A DNA stretch of 64,000 bases from Sphingosinicella sp. BN140058 (GTDB lineage: Bacteria; Pseudomonadota; Alphaproteobacteria; Sphingomonadales; Sphingomonadaceae), in NCBI RefSeq assembly GCF_004135585.1, contig NZ_CP035501.1, positions 5,465,501-5,529,500 on the forward strand, given 5' to 3'. Shown one piece after another: positions 28,178 to 36,441 of this stretch (positions within the stretch are counted from its first letter, which is position 1; each line of letters begins with the position of its first letter). Both the position numbers and the translations under genes were made by a program. The notes below the pieces were generated by a model that worked only from the letters and a program-made list of their open reading frames with translations, had not been told where the DNA came from and ran no database searches.

Positions 28178-28499
28178 CGAAGCTTCCCTTCGCCGTTTCG
28201 CGGAAGGCCCCCAACATGTCGGGCCATCGACCGGCCCGCGATTGGACCAAGGTATCCTCGAGACGTTGGTATCGTGCGAACACTGCGGTCCAGCGCGGTC
28301 CAACTCGCATTGAAGGTGAAAGAAGTTCACCGTGACAGGCACTTTTCATCGAGTGCGATATCACGGCATTTTCTAAGGGGTTGTTCGCCAGAAAGCATAC
28401 TCGGTCGAGCGCGCTACGCTCTCGTGCCGAACGATCGACCGGGCGCCGGCCAATAAATTTGGGGTGGACGCCGGACCGGACGTGTGATGATCCCGGATC
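28178..28499. promoter_or_regulatory. divergent promoter region with two-arm inverted repeat
   Basis: This 322-bp gap separates the divergent crotonase-like and LuxR-type genes. At 28331-28365 CGTGA and GCACT are mirrored by AGTGC and TCACG, an imperfect two-arm dyad that could be an operator. A tandem GCGGTCCA repeat lies near 28287-28305. No small gene is evident. Confidence 0.4.
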
Positions 28500-29324
28500 A
28501 TGCCTGCTCCCGACGTGTCCCCGCGCGCGATCGCCTCGCTTTCCTCCAAGGAGCTGGAAATCCTTCACCTGCTCGCCACAGGACATACGGGAAAGTCTAT
28601 CGCCGCGCGCCTGGGACAATCCGAAACCGCGATCAACGAGCGCCTGCGCGAAGCGCGCCGGAAAACGGGTGTCACCAGCAGCCGCGAACTCGCTCGGATC
28701 GTCGATGCCCAGAAAATTTGGGACAAGAATATCGATCTATCCAGCTCTCGACGCCAGACCGAAGAGTCGGCTCGGCCCGTCGATCGCGGCCGCTCACCGT
28801 CGAAAGGATTGATCATGATGATTTCGGCAATGGTCCTCGCCGCCGCTGCGGCAATCGGCATCACCCTCGCTGGCTCCTCGACAGAAGCGCGACAACCGAA
28901 TGTGCAGGCTGCCGCGTCGGACCAACTGCCGCTCGTCGGGAAGTGGTCGCTCGATGTTTCGCGCATCCCGGCGAACGAACGGCCGCAGAGCGTCACTCTC
29001 GCATTCAGCGTCTCGGCAGATCGGCTGTGGACCGGCGAAAGCGAAATTGTGGCCCGGGACGGCGCGCGCCAGCACGCCAAAGCAACCGGGGCAGCCGACG
29101 GAGCGCCCGTCCCCCTCACCGGCAGCATGACGTTCGCCGACGAGGTGTCGATGCGCCAGCCGGCGCCGAACACCCTGGTTCTGACCTTCACCAAGGCGGG
29201 CAAGCCGGTTTCCACCCGGGTCTACACTATCGAAGACAACCGTGAATCGATGAAGGAAACCATCGTTTGGGCCGAAAACGTCACGCCGAGGATGGTAACC
29301 ACCTACTTCAGCCGTGTCCGATGA
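28500..29324 (+). CDS. membrane-tethered LuxR-type HTH protein
   Basis: 274 residues. An N-terminal LuxR/FixJ-type HTH (about 13-68: LSSKELEILHLLATGHTGKSIAARLG, split by the recognition turn, then INERLREARRKTGV) leads through a polar linker to one transmembrane helix (about 103-125) and a 150-residue extracytoplasmic domain (GKWSLDVSRIPANER onward) of beta-rich character. The order DNA-binding domain, membrane span, outer domain is that of ToxR/CadC-like one-component sensors, but with a LuxR-class HTH. No kinase or receiver is present. The ribosome site before 28500 is weak. The gene stands alone. Confidence 0.8.
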   Translation: MPAPDVSPRAIASLSSKELEILHLLATGHTGKSIAARLGQSETAINERLREARRKTGVTSSRELARIVDAQKIWDKNIDLSSSRRQTEESARPVDRGRSPSKGLIMMISAMVLAAAAAIGITLAGSSTEARQPNVQAAASDQLPLVGKWSLDVSRIPANERPQSVTLAFSVSADRLWTGESEIVARDGARQHAKATGAADGAPVPLTGSMTFADEVSMRQPAPNTLVLTFTKAGKPVSTRVYTIEDNRESMKETIVWAENVTPRMVTTYFSRVR

Positions 29325-29630
29325 GGCGACCGGTCCGTGAAGCCGCGGATCCCGTGACCTGACCTTTCGCGAACTCCCGCTCCTGCTCCCGCTCGCCTTG
29401 CCGGGCGGCACAGGTCAGCTCGATACGTTGCGCCGGGCCCTGGGGAGACGCGTCATACGTCCACAGCGCTGATCGAGGCGGGGAAGCGGCACCTGCGGCC
29501 GCCGGTTGTCCAAGCCGCCTAATGCGCTGCCCACAGGAGACGCTTACCGTTCAGCCATATCTGTTCGAAACCATGAAGTAGCGACGACGATCGCTACCAT
29601 GGTCGGGCACAGATCATGACAAGGCGCAGG
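29325..29630. other. 306-bp gap between convergent genes, one short hairpin
   Basis: It lies between the LuxR-type gene and the end of the DUF6445 gene. GTAGCGA (29578-29584) and TCGCTAC (29591-29597) form a perfect 7-bp stem with a 6-base loop, 33 bp beyond the DUF6445 stop, but no T-run follows. I see no gene here. Confidence 0.4.
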
Positions 29631-30293
29631 TCATGGAGCGAACAACAGACGCTGGGTCAGCCTCGGGCTGGTAAACCGCGCATCCCCGTTGATCCACTCG
29701 CCAGCGATGTCACCGCTATGCGGGACCGTTCCCGGATAGATCGCCAAACGATTGAAGCGCGGTTCGATGCGACCGAGCAACTGGTAGGATGCTCCGCTCG
29801 CCGTATAGTAGCCGGTCGCCGAGGGTTCAGAGTCACGCACCTTGTCGAAGAACAAGGTGCCGCCGCGCTCCTCCCGATTGAGGTAGATCAGACCGAATGC
29901 CGGAACCGCATCGACATGGGGTATGCGTTGCTTGGGACTGAGGGCGGACGGGTGGACATCGACAATGGCGAAATCGGTGACGACCTCACCGAAGCGTGCG
30001 ATCGAGCGTCCATTCGCGTACAGCGGACAGATGCTCAGGAGCGTAGCGGTGGCGAGTTCTCGAGCCCATCGCAGGAGCGTTTCGCAGGACGGGTTTTGCT
30101 CGCACATCTGCGCGATCCTGCCGGGATAATGGGTGGCGGCAGGCGTGAACGGCAATTCGAGCGCAAAAGCACGCACCGCGTCGGGCTGAACATACAGATC
30201 GTCGACAAGGATGACGGGGACCTTGCCGCCAATCCACTCGCATCTGGCCTTGGCTGACGGCGAGAGCGCGAAGAGATCAGCGTGCGGTGGCAT
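29631..30293 (-). CDS. DUF6445 family protein (2-oxoglutarate/Fe(II) oxygenase-like)
   Basis: 220 residues. It begins a conserved VILVDDLYVQPDAVRAFALEL and FTPAATHYPGR, typical of the DUF6445 family encoded in carbohydrate-use and tryptophan-halogenase/SapC loci of Caulobacter, Xanthomonas and sphingomonads. A possible iron triad is HVD (in PHVDAVPAFGLIYLN) and a distal His in PGTVPHSGDI. The real reaction is unknown. The start at 30293 has no good ribosome site; upstream in-frame starts are not better. It is divergent from the GH16 gene, which supports a carbohydrate link. Confidence 0.72.
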   Translation of the reverse strand: MPPHADLFALSPSAKARCEWIGGKVPVILVDDLYVQPDAVRAFALELPFTPAATHYPGRIAQMCEQNPSCETLLRWARELATATLLSICPLYANGRSIARFGEVVTDFAIVDVHPSALSPKQRIPHVDAVPAFGLIYLNREERGGTLFFDKVRDSEPSATGYYTASGASYQLLGRIEPRFNRLAIYPGTVPHSGDIAGEWINGDARFTSPRLTQRLLFAP

Positions 30294-30594
30294 GACGATG
30301 ATTTGGAAGATCGAACAAGCATGCGCAACCGGTAGGGTGGCACGCGAGGTCCGAACCTCGAAGGCAGGCGGAACATCAGGGCTACGGCCGTTCACTCGGC
30401 ACAGCGTGGGTCCAGAGCCGCGTTCCGGTATTGCCGATCTCGGAGCACACCGCTCAACTCTGATCGCCGGCTTAAGTCCGCCCTGGCGGGCAGACGTCGC
30501 TGGGTAGATGTTCGGCGGAGGTCCGCTTCTGCGGCGGAACGAAACCGTCCCTGCAAAGCGCCTTGCCGGGCCGCCACGGTGCGTGCCAAGAGAG
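30294..30594. other. gap upstream of the GH16 gene
   Basis: About 300 bp separate the DUF6445 and GH16 starts on opposite strands. Apart from the palindromic operator at its right end (30595-30608) I see no gene, hairpin or repeat in it. It should contain both divergent promoters. Confidence 0.4.
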
Positions 30595-30608
30595 TGTGAA
30601 CGTTCACA
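30595..30608. promoter_or_regulatory. perfect LacI-family-type operator palindrome
   Basis: TGTGAACGTTCACA is a perfect 14-bp palindrome with a central CG, matching the LacI/CcpA-type consensus TGWNANCGNTNWCA. It ends only 17 bp before the GH16 start, so a bound repressor would cover the promoter or leader. No LacI-family gene lies in the window. A similar site lies before the semialdehyde dehydrogenase gene at 61330. Confidence 0.6.
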
Positions 30609-30625
30609 GAAAGACGGGGATGAGG

Positions 30626-31495
30626 ATGGACTGGCGGAGCGCTTTGGCCGGATTGGCCTGGCTTGCAATCGGGGGCGCCCAGGCGGAGGCGGCGGCACCG
30701 CCGCCTTCCAGTACCCTGGTGTTCGCGGACGAGTTCGATGCGGGTACGCTCGATCGCAGCAAGTGGAACGTCGAAGGACCCGGTTTCTGGGTGAACAACG
30801 AGCAGCAGGCCTATATCGATTCGCCCGACGTGATCCGCTTCCTTCCCGCCGGCGCGGTGCCTGGCGCCGAGGGCGGCGTGCTGGTGCTGCAGCCGCGCTT
30901 CCGAGCCGGCTACACCACGCCGGCGAAGCGCAAGGCCGACTTCGTGTCGGGACGGATCGACACAAAGGGCAAGTTCGAATTCGCCCATGGCCGCGCCGAG
31001 GCGCGGATCCGCATGCCCGACGCAGCCGGGCTGTGGCCGGCCTTCTGGCTGCTCGGCAACGGCGAGTGGCCGCAGACCGGCGAGATCGACATCATGGAAT
31101 ATGTCGGCGAGAAGGACTGGATCGGCGTCGCCCTCCACGGTCCCGGTTATTCCGGCGAGACCCCGCTGGTGAACAAATCCTACTTCCCCGCGGGCAGCGA
31201 CGTCACCGATTGGCACGTTTATGCGGTCGAATGGTCCGGCCGCGAGATGGTGTTCAAGGTCGACGACCGCATTGCCTACCGCGCTACCCGGCCGATGGTG
31301 GAGCATTACGGCGCCTGGGCGTTCGACAACCCCAAATATCTGATCCTGAACTTCGCGCTCGGCGGCGCCTATCCGGCCAAGACCAACGGCATCAAGGCGC
31401 CCTATCCGGGCGTCCCCGCCGAGACGGTGCAGCGGATCAAGGCTGACGATATCCGGATGGAGATCGACTGGGTCCGGGTCCACCGGCTCGATTGA
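30626..31495 (+). CDS. glycoside hydrolase family 16 (endo-beta-glucanase/laminarinase-like)
   Basis: 289 residues. A signal peptide (LAGLAWLAIGGAQAEAA) leads into a GH16 jelly roll. The retaining catalytic motif EIDIME has its nucleophile at Glu153 and acid/base at Glu158, preceded by WPAFWLLGNGEWPQTG. The C-terminal MEIDWVRVH strand is also typical. It should cut beta-1,3 or mixed beta-1,3/1,4 glucans or related polysaccharides outside the cytoplasm. The ATG at 30626 has GGGG six bases upstream; the ATG at 30620 is also possible. An operator palindrome precedes it. Confidence 0.93.
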   Translation: MDWRSALAGLAWLAIGGAQAEAAAPPPSSTLVFADEFDAGTLDRSKWNVEGPGFWVNNEQQAYIDSPDVIRFLPAGAVPGAEGGVLVLQPRFRAGYTTPAKRKADFVSGRIDTKGKFEFAHGRAEARIRMPDAAGLWPAFWLLGNGEWPQTGEIDIMEYVGEKDWIGVALHGPGYSGETPLVNKSYFPAGSDVTDWHVYAVEWSGREMVFKVDDRIAYRATRPMVEHYGAWAFDNPKYLILNFALGGAYPAKTNGIKAPYPGVPAETVQRIKADDIRMEIDWVRVHRLD

Positions 31496-31944
31496 ACTCC
31501 TTCGCGCGGGCGATCCGATTACGCATCCTATCCGCTTCGCGGACAGGGGGGATTGATGCCCTGAGAAAAGCAGCATCCCTTGAAGAGGCGCGACGTCACC
31601 ATTGACGAAAGCGCGTGTTCGTGATATGTTCCGACGTCCTCTACCTCCCCGCGCTCATGCAAGCATTGGCGGACGCGAAGGATTCCTCCGCCACGGGGCT
31701 CAGCCCTTTCTTGAAGGTCGAGGACTGGAAAAGAACGAGGCTGCCAAATGGGACCCGTCCTGCGATCCCGTCGGTTCGCACTGGTTTGGATGGACGGACG
31801 GGTCGTCACCCCGGCGTGCAGACGGCGGATCGGGCGGGGCCGGGTCGGCGGACACGGGTGCTGAAAATCGACCGTATTATCGGTCAATACGGTCGTTGGC
31901 GCTGCCTACCCTGCTCCGCCCGAAAAATCTCGCGGGTCGGCCGG
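31496..31944. other. 449-bp gap with no confident gene
   Basis: It separates the GH16 stop from the stop of a small minus-strand gene. A plus-strand frame from GTG 31615 has about 40 codons with normal GC bias (SDVLYLPALMQALADAKDSS), then turns into arginine-rich, uncoded-looking sequence and runs antisense over the next gene. It may be a gene remnant. The intrinsic terminator at 31864-31895 is the only clear signal. Confidence 0.4.
31864..31895 (-). terminator. intrinsic terminator of the small minus-strand gene
   Basis: Read on the minus strand, CGACCGTATT and AATACGGTCG (31886-31895 and 31869-31878) form a perfect 10-bp stem with a 7-base loop, followed by ATTTT. It lies 50 bp after the stop at 31945, as expected for factor-independent termination. 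Confidence 0.7.
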
Positions 31945-32130
31945 TCAGTGACCGCGGCCGATCGGGACCGAGCCGCCGCAGCTTTCGTCCAGCCGGCGCA
32001 GCTCGTCCATGTGCAAGGCGGCCAGGCGGCGATGCGCGTCGGCAACTTCGCCATGCTCGGCCTGCGCGGCGCGATCGAGCTCCGAACAAGCGCGCTGCAT
32101 GTGATAATAACGATCTTGTTCCTGCAGCAT
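31945..32130 (-). CDS. small helical hypothetical protein
   Basis: 61 residues: YHMQRACSELDRAAQAEHGE then ADAHRRLAALHMDELRRLDE, two charged amphipathic helices like other short sphingomonad proteins (compare the 69-residue product at 14497). A strong AAGGAGAGG ribosome site precedes the ATG and an intrinsic terminator follows, so it is a monocistronic unit. Function unknown. Confidence 0.75.
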   Translation of the reverse strand: MLQEQDRYYHMQRACSELDRAAQAEHGEVADAHRRLAALHMDELRRLDESCGGSVPIGRGH

Positions 32131-32286
32131 AGGTCCTCTCCTTCGGTGCGAGGATAAGCCTCGTTCCCCATCGGTGGCATTTACCTGGGTTTATCGCTTC
32201 CGTTTTGATCGCCTTGCGAGCGTGGCCGCCGCCGGCGAAAAGGGCGACCAGGCGGATCAAGTTGCGGACGGCGGCGTTGCGGCCCC

Positions 32287-32544
32287 GTGCGACATTATTA
32301 TTTTCACGTGCGGAACGGCACCGGCGTCATCCGTGACGAGGAAGGGCGCGATCTCCCCGACGACGAAGCGGCGCGCGGGGAAGCGATGAAGGGCATAAGG
32401 TCGATCATCAGCAGCGAAGCCGCCGCCGGCCTGCTTGATCTTACCGGCGCGCTCGACATCGCCGACGCGCAAGGCCAGCTGCTGGTGACCATCGGCTTCG
32501 ACGAGGCGTTCGAGATTCGGCTGCCGGAGCGGCCCGCGCGATGA
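32287..32544 (+). CDS. DUF6894 family small protein
   Basis: 85 residues. The opening HYYFHVRNGTGVIRDEEGRD and later TGALDIADAQGQLLVTIGF mark the DUF6894 family, short proteins frequent in rhizobia and sphingomonads with no known function. GTG start. Its ATGA overlap with the following Crp/Fnr gene implies coupled translation. Confidence 0.85.
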   Translation: MRHYYFHVRNGTGVIRDEEGRDLPDDEAARGEAMKGIRSIISSEAAAGLLDLTGALDIADAQGQLLVTIGFDEAFEIRLPERPAR

Positions 32545-33260
32545 TCGACAAGCATCTGCTGAAGCTGCGCGCCCGCGACGAGATCAGCGACGAGGAGGAG
32601 CGCGCGATCCGCGCGGCGGTCGAGCGGATCGAGGAGATCCCGGCGGACAAGGTCTACATTCGCCACGACGTGCCGCTCGACACCTGCACTCTGCTGCTCG
32701 ACGGCATCATGTGCCGCTTCAAGGATCTTCGAAATGGCGAACGCCAGATCACGGAGCTGCACGTCGCCGGCGATTTCGCAGATCTGCACAGCTTCACCCT
32801 GAAGCGGCTCGATCACGACATCCTGTGCCTGACGCCGTGCCGGGTGGCAGTCGTTCCGCATGAGAAAGTCCGCGAGATCACCGAGGCGTATCCGCATCTG
32901 GCGCGGGTCTATTGGTTCGGAACCAACCTCGATGCCGCCATCCACCGCGAATGGGAGCTCTCGCTCGGCCGCCGCACCGCCGCGGCGCGCATCGCCCATC
33001 TGTTCTGCGAGCTCTACGTTCGCCTGGAGATCGTCGGGCTCGCCCGCGACCACCAATATGAACTGCCGCTCACCCAGGCCGACATCGCCGAATGTCTTGG
33101 CCTGACGTCGGTACACGTCAACCGCATGCTCAAGGAATTGCGGCAGCAGCAGCTGGTGGAATTCAGTGGCGGCCGGATTGAGATCCGCGACTGGGCCGGC
33201 CTCCAGCGCCTCGCCGAGTTCAACCCGAGCTATCTCTATCTGGAACGGCGGCCGCGCTGA
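32541..33260 (+). CDS. Crp/Fnr family transcriptional regulator
   Basis: 239 residues. A beta-roll sensor domain (VPLDTCTLLLDGIMCRFKDL, HVAGDFADLHSF) is followed by a winged HTH with LTQADIAECLGLTSVHVNRMLKELR. It resembles the regulator at 25744 in domain order and in the HTH, but lacks the long C-terminal tail. There is no Fnr-type cysteine set. It is translationally coupled to the DUF6894 gene and convergent with the aldehyde oxidoreductase operon, with only 7 bp between stops. Confidence 0.92.
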   Translation: MIDKHLLKLRARDEISDEEERAIRAAVERIEEIPADKVYIRHDVPLDTCTLLLDGIMCRFKDLRNGERQITELHVAGDFADLHSFTLKRLDHDILCLTPCRVAVVPHEKVREITEAYPHLARVYWFGTNLDAAIHREWELSLGRRTAAARIAHLFCELYVRLEIVGLARDHQYELPLTQADIAECLGLTSVHVNRMLKELRQQQLVEFSGGRIEIRDWAGLQRLAEFNPSYLYLERRPR

Positions 33261-33267
33261 CCGGCGC

Positions 33268-35487
33268 TCAGGCGACCGGGGGCAAGCGGTCCAGCAACTT
33301 GTCCAGGGTGATCGGATAGTTGCGCACCCGGATGCCGGTGGCGTTGTAGACCGCATTGGCGATCGCGCCGCCGACGCCGCAGAGGCCGAGCTCGCCGACC
33401 CCCTTCGCCTTCATCGGCGACGACAGCGGGTCGACCTCGTCGAGGAAGATCACCTCCTGATGCGGAATGTCGGCGTGGACCGGCACCTCGTAGCTGGCGA
33501 GATCGTGGTTGACGAAGAAGCCGAAGCGCGTGTCGACCGCCAGTTCCTCCATCAGCGCCGCGCCGACACCCATCGTCATCGCGCCGATCACCTGACTTCG
33601 CGCCGCCTTGGGGTTGAGGATCCGTCCCGCCGCGCACACCGCCAGCATCCGCCGCACCCGGATCTCGCCGGTATAGGCGTCAACGGCGGCCTCGACGAAG
33701 TGGCCCGCGAAGGTCGATTGCTGAAATTCGTTGGCGAGCTCGCCATATTCGATCGCGTCCTCGGCGACGAGTTCGCCGCTGCGAGCCGCATCGGCGAGGT
33801 TCAGGTTGCGGCCGCCGGAGCGCACCTGCCCATCGACGAATTCGGCACCGGCCGGGTCCAGCCCGAGCCGCTGCGCCGCCTGCTCGCGCAGCTTGACGCA
33901 GGCGGCGTAGACGCCCGCCGTCGAATTGTTCGCGCCCCACTGCCCGCCCGAACCGGCCGCGGCCGGGAAATCGGAGTCGCCGAGCTTCACCACCACCCGA
34001 TCGAGCGGAACGCCCATCATTTCGGCCGCCGTCTGCGCGATGATGGTGTAGGTGCCGGTGCCGATGTCGGTCATGTCGGTCTCGACGGTGACGATGCCGC
34101 GCCCATCGAGACGCACCCGTGCCGCGGACTTCATCAGCAGATTGTTGCGGAAGCCGGCACCGACGCCCATTCCGACCAGCCAGCGGCCGTCGCGGACGCT
34201 GCCCGGCTTCGGGTTGCGCCGGCGCCAGCCGAAGCGGTCCGCTCCCTGGCGAAGGCATTCGACCAGCTGGCGCTGCGAGAAGCGGCGGTTCGGATTTTCG
34301 GGATCGACCTGGGTGTCGTTGAGGATCCGGAATTCGACGGGATCCATGCCGATCTTCTCGGCCACCTCGTCGATCGCGACCTCGAGCGCCATCATCCCCG
34401 GCGCCTCGCCGGGCGCCCGCATCGCATTGCCCTCGGGCAGGTCCATCTCGGCCAGCCGCATCGCGATCAGCCGGTTGGCGCCAGCGTAGAGCAATTTGGT
34501 CTGCGACACCGCCGTCTCCGGCTTGCCGTCCGGCAGGTTGCCCGACGTGCTTTCATGGGCGATCGCGGTGATCCTGCCGTCGCGGCCGGCGCCGATGCGG
34601 ATGCGCTGGATCGTCGCCGGGCGATGGGTGGTGTTGTTGGCCATGATCGGGCGGGTCAGCGCGAGCTTGACCGGGCGTTTGGCCGCTTTGGCGCCGATCG
34701 CCGCCAGCACCGCATCGGAACGGACGAACAATTTGCCGCCGAAGCCGCCGCCGATGAACGGCGAATCGAGACGGACGTTCTTCGGCGAGATGCCGAGATT
34801 GATGGCGACGTCGCCCTTGCTCCAGGCGATCATCTGGTTCGAGGTCCACAAGGTAAGCTTGTCGCCCTCCCAGGCGGCGATGGTCGCGTGCGGCTCCATC
34901 ATCGCATGGGTCTCGTCCGGGGTGGTGTAGGTGGCGTCCACCGTGAACGGCGCGGCGGCGAAGGCGGCCTCGAAATCGCCGACCCGCTCGATCGGCGGCG
35001 CACCGCTGCCCTCGCCGCTGCTGCCGCCGAACAGAGGCGCGGTCTTCGCCTCGGTGGCGAGATCGAAGCGGCCGCGCGCGCGGGCATAATCGACCCGGAT
35101 CAGGGCGGCGGCGGCACGAGCCTGCTCGAACGTCTCGGCGACCACGATCGCGATCGCCTGGTGATAATGCTGCACGACCGGCCCGCCGAACAGATAGGCG
35201 ATATTCTGCTTGCCGCGCTTCAGCCTGGGCATGTCGAGGGTGGTGACGATCGCAAGCACGCCGGGGGCCGCCTTGGCGTCGTCCAGATCCATCCGGTTGA
35301 TCCGGCCCTTGGCAATGGCGGACCCGACGACATAGCCATAGGCCTGGTTCGGGACGACGTCGTGCCGCTCATAGGCGTAGGGGGCGGTGCCCGTGGCCTT
35401 GCGCTTGCCGTCGATGCGGTCGGTGGGCTTGCCGACCACCTTCAGGCGGTCGATCGGGTTGGTGCCGGCGGGGGTGTCGAACTTCAT
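33268..35487 (-). CDS. molybdopterin-binding large subunit of a PaoC/YagR-type aldehyde oxidoreductase
   Basis: 739 residues, the size of the periplasmic PaoC class. It binds the molybdenum cofactor and oxidises aldehydes or aromatic/N-heterocyclic substrates. Visible motifs are TGTAPYAYE near the N-terminus, SPFIGGGFGGKLFVRSDA, MRAPGEAPGMMALE, the NLLMKSAARV region, GSGGQWGANNSTAG, and the active-site glutamate in KGVGELGLCGVGGAI. It has no signal of its own and would be exported with the Tat-bearing Fe-S subunit. It is last in the operon, 3 bp after the FAD subunit. Confidence 0.93.
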   Translation of the reverse strand: MKFDTPAGTNPIDRLKVVGKPTDRIDGKRKATGTAPYAYERHDVVPNQAYGYVVGSAIAKGRINRMDLDDAKAAPGVLAIVTTLDMPRLKRGKQNIAYLFGGPVVQHYHQAIAIVVAETFEQARAAAALIRVDYARARGRFDLATEAKTAPLFGGSSGEGSGAPPIERVGDFEAAFAAAPFTVDATYTTPDETHAMMEPHATIAAWEGDKLTLWTSNQMIAWSKGDVAINLGISPKNVRLDSPFIGGGFGGKLFVRSDAVLAAIGAKAAKRPVKLALTRPIMANNTTHRPATIQRIRIGAGRDGRITAIAHESTSGNLPDGKPETAVSQTKLLYAGANRLIAMRLAEMDLPEGNAMRAPGEAPGMMALEVAIDEVAEKIGMDPVEFRILNDTQVDPENPNRRFSQRQLVECLRQGADRFGWRRRNPKPGSVRDGRWLVGMGVGAGFRNNLLMKSAARVRLDGRGIVTVETDMTDIGTGTYTIIAQTAAEMMGVPLDRVVVKLGDSDFPAAAGSGGQWGANNSTAGVYAACVKLREQAAQRLGLDPAGAEFVDGQVRSGGRNLNLADAARSGELVAEDAIEYGELANEFQQSTFAGHFVEAAVDAYTGEIRVRRMLAVCAAGRILNPKAARSQVIGAMTMGVGAALMEELAVDTRFGFFVNHDLASYEVPVHADIPHQEVIFLDEVDPLSSPMKAKGVGELGLCGVGGAIANAVYNATGIRVRNYPITLDKLLDRLPPVA

Positions 35488-35490
35488 GGC

Positions 35491-36441
35491 TCAGGCCCTC
35501 GCTTCGCTCAGCGCCCCGGCGAGCGTGCGCTCGACCAGCGGGATTTTGAATTGATTGTCCTCGGTCGGGCGGGCGCCGGCGAGCAACATCGCCGTGACCG
35601 CTTTGGCGCCACGCGGCATCGCCGCCTCCGCCGCCTCGACCCGCCACGGCTTGTGGGCGACTCCGCCGACGGCGACGCGGCCGCTGCCGTCGCGCTGGAC
35701 GATCGCTGCGACCGAAACCAGCGCAAAGGCATAGGAGGCGCGGTCGCGGACCTTGCGGTAGATCTGCTTGCCGCCGGCCGGCTTGGGCAGGGTCACCGCG
35801 GTGATCAGCTCGCCGGCGGTGAGATTGGTGTCGATGTGCGGCGTGTCGCCGGGCAGACGATGGAAGTCCGCGATCGGGATGCGCCGGGTGCTGCCATCGG
35901 GCTTCACCGTCTCCACCACCGCATCGAGCGCCCGCATCGCCACTGCCATGTCGCTCGGATGGGTGGCGATACAATGATCGCTGACGCCGACCACGGCAAG
36001 CTGGCGGGTATAGCCGCCGATCGCCGCGCAGCCAGAGCCGGGCTGGCGCTTGTTGCACGGCTGGTTGGTGTCGTAGAAGTAGGGGCAGCGGGTGCGCTGG
36101 AGCAGATTGCCGGCTGTGGTCGCCTTGTTGCGTAGCTGTCCCGAAGCGCCGGCGAGCAATGCCCGCGACAGCAGCCCGTAATCCTCGCGAACCTTCTTGT
36201 GGGCGGCGAGATCGGTGTTGCGGACCAACGCGCCGATGCGAAGGCCGCCATCCTCACTCTTCTCGATCCGATCGAGGCCGGTGCCGTTGACGTCGATCAG
36301 GTGCGCTGGCGCCTCGATCTGGAGCTTCATCAGATCGAGCAGATTGGTGCCGCCGGCGATGAACTTCGCGCCGGGTATGCGCGCTGCCGCGGCAGCGGCG
36401 GCGGCCGGAGTTGTGGCGCGTTCGTAGGTGAAGGGCTTCAT
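35491..36441 (-). CDS. FAD-binding subunit of the aldehyde oxidoreductase (PaoB/YagS-type)
   Basis: 316 residues. The PCMH-type FAD domain begins [22 protein letters not shown] (split around the phosphate-binding GGTN) and contains [14 protein letters not shown] and [16 protein letters not shown]. The cysteines in [17 protein letters not shown] and GSGCAA match the extra [4Fe-4S] loop of the PaoB class, absent from ordinary xanthine dehydrogenases. It passes electrons between the Fe-S subunit and FAD. ATGA overlap with the upstream gene. Confidence 0.93.
   Translation of the reverse strand: MKPFTYERATTPAAAAAAAARIPGAKFIAGGTNLLDLMKLQIEAPAHLIDVNGTGLDRIEKSEDGGLRIGALVRNTDLAAHKKVREDYGLLSRALLAGASGQLRNKATTAGNLLQRTRCPYFYDTNQPCNKRQPGSGCAAIGGYTRQLAVVGVSDHCIATHPSDMAVAMRALDAVVETVKPDGSTRRIPIADFHRLPGDTPHIDTNLTAGELITAVTLPKPAGGKQIYRKVRDRASYAFALVSVAAIVQRDGSGRVAVGGVAHKPWRVEAAEAAMPRGAKAVTAMLLAGARPTEDNQFKIPLVERTLAGALSEARA

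Noticed and set aside
33166..36135. A 989-codon plus-strand frame across the molybdenum oxidoreductase genes
   Set aside because: The minus strand encodes complete large and FAD subunits with cofactor motifs; the plus frame has no recognisable domain.
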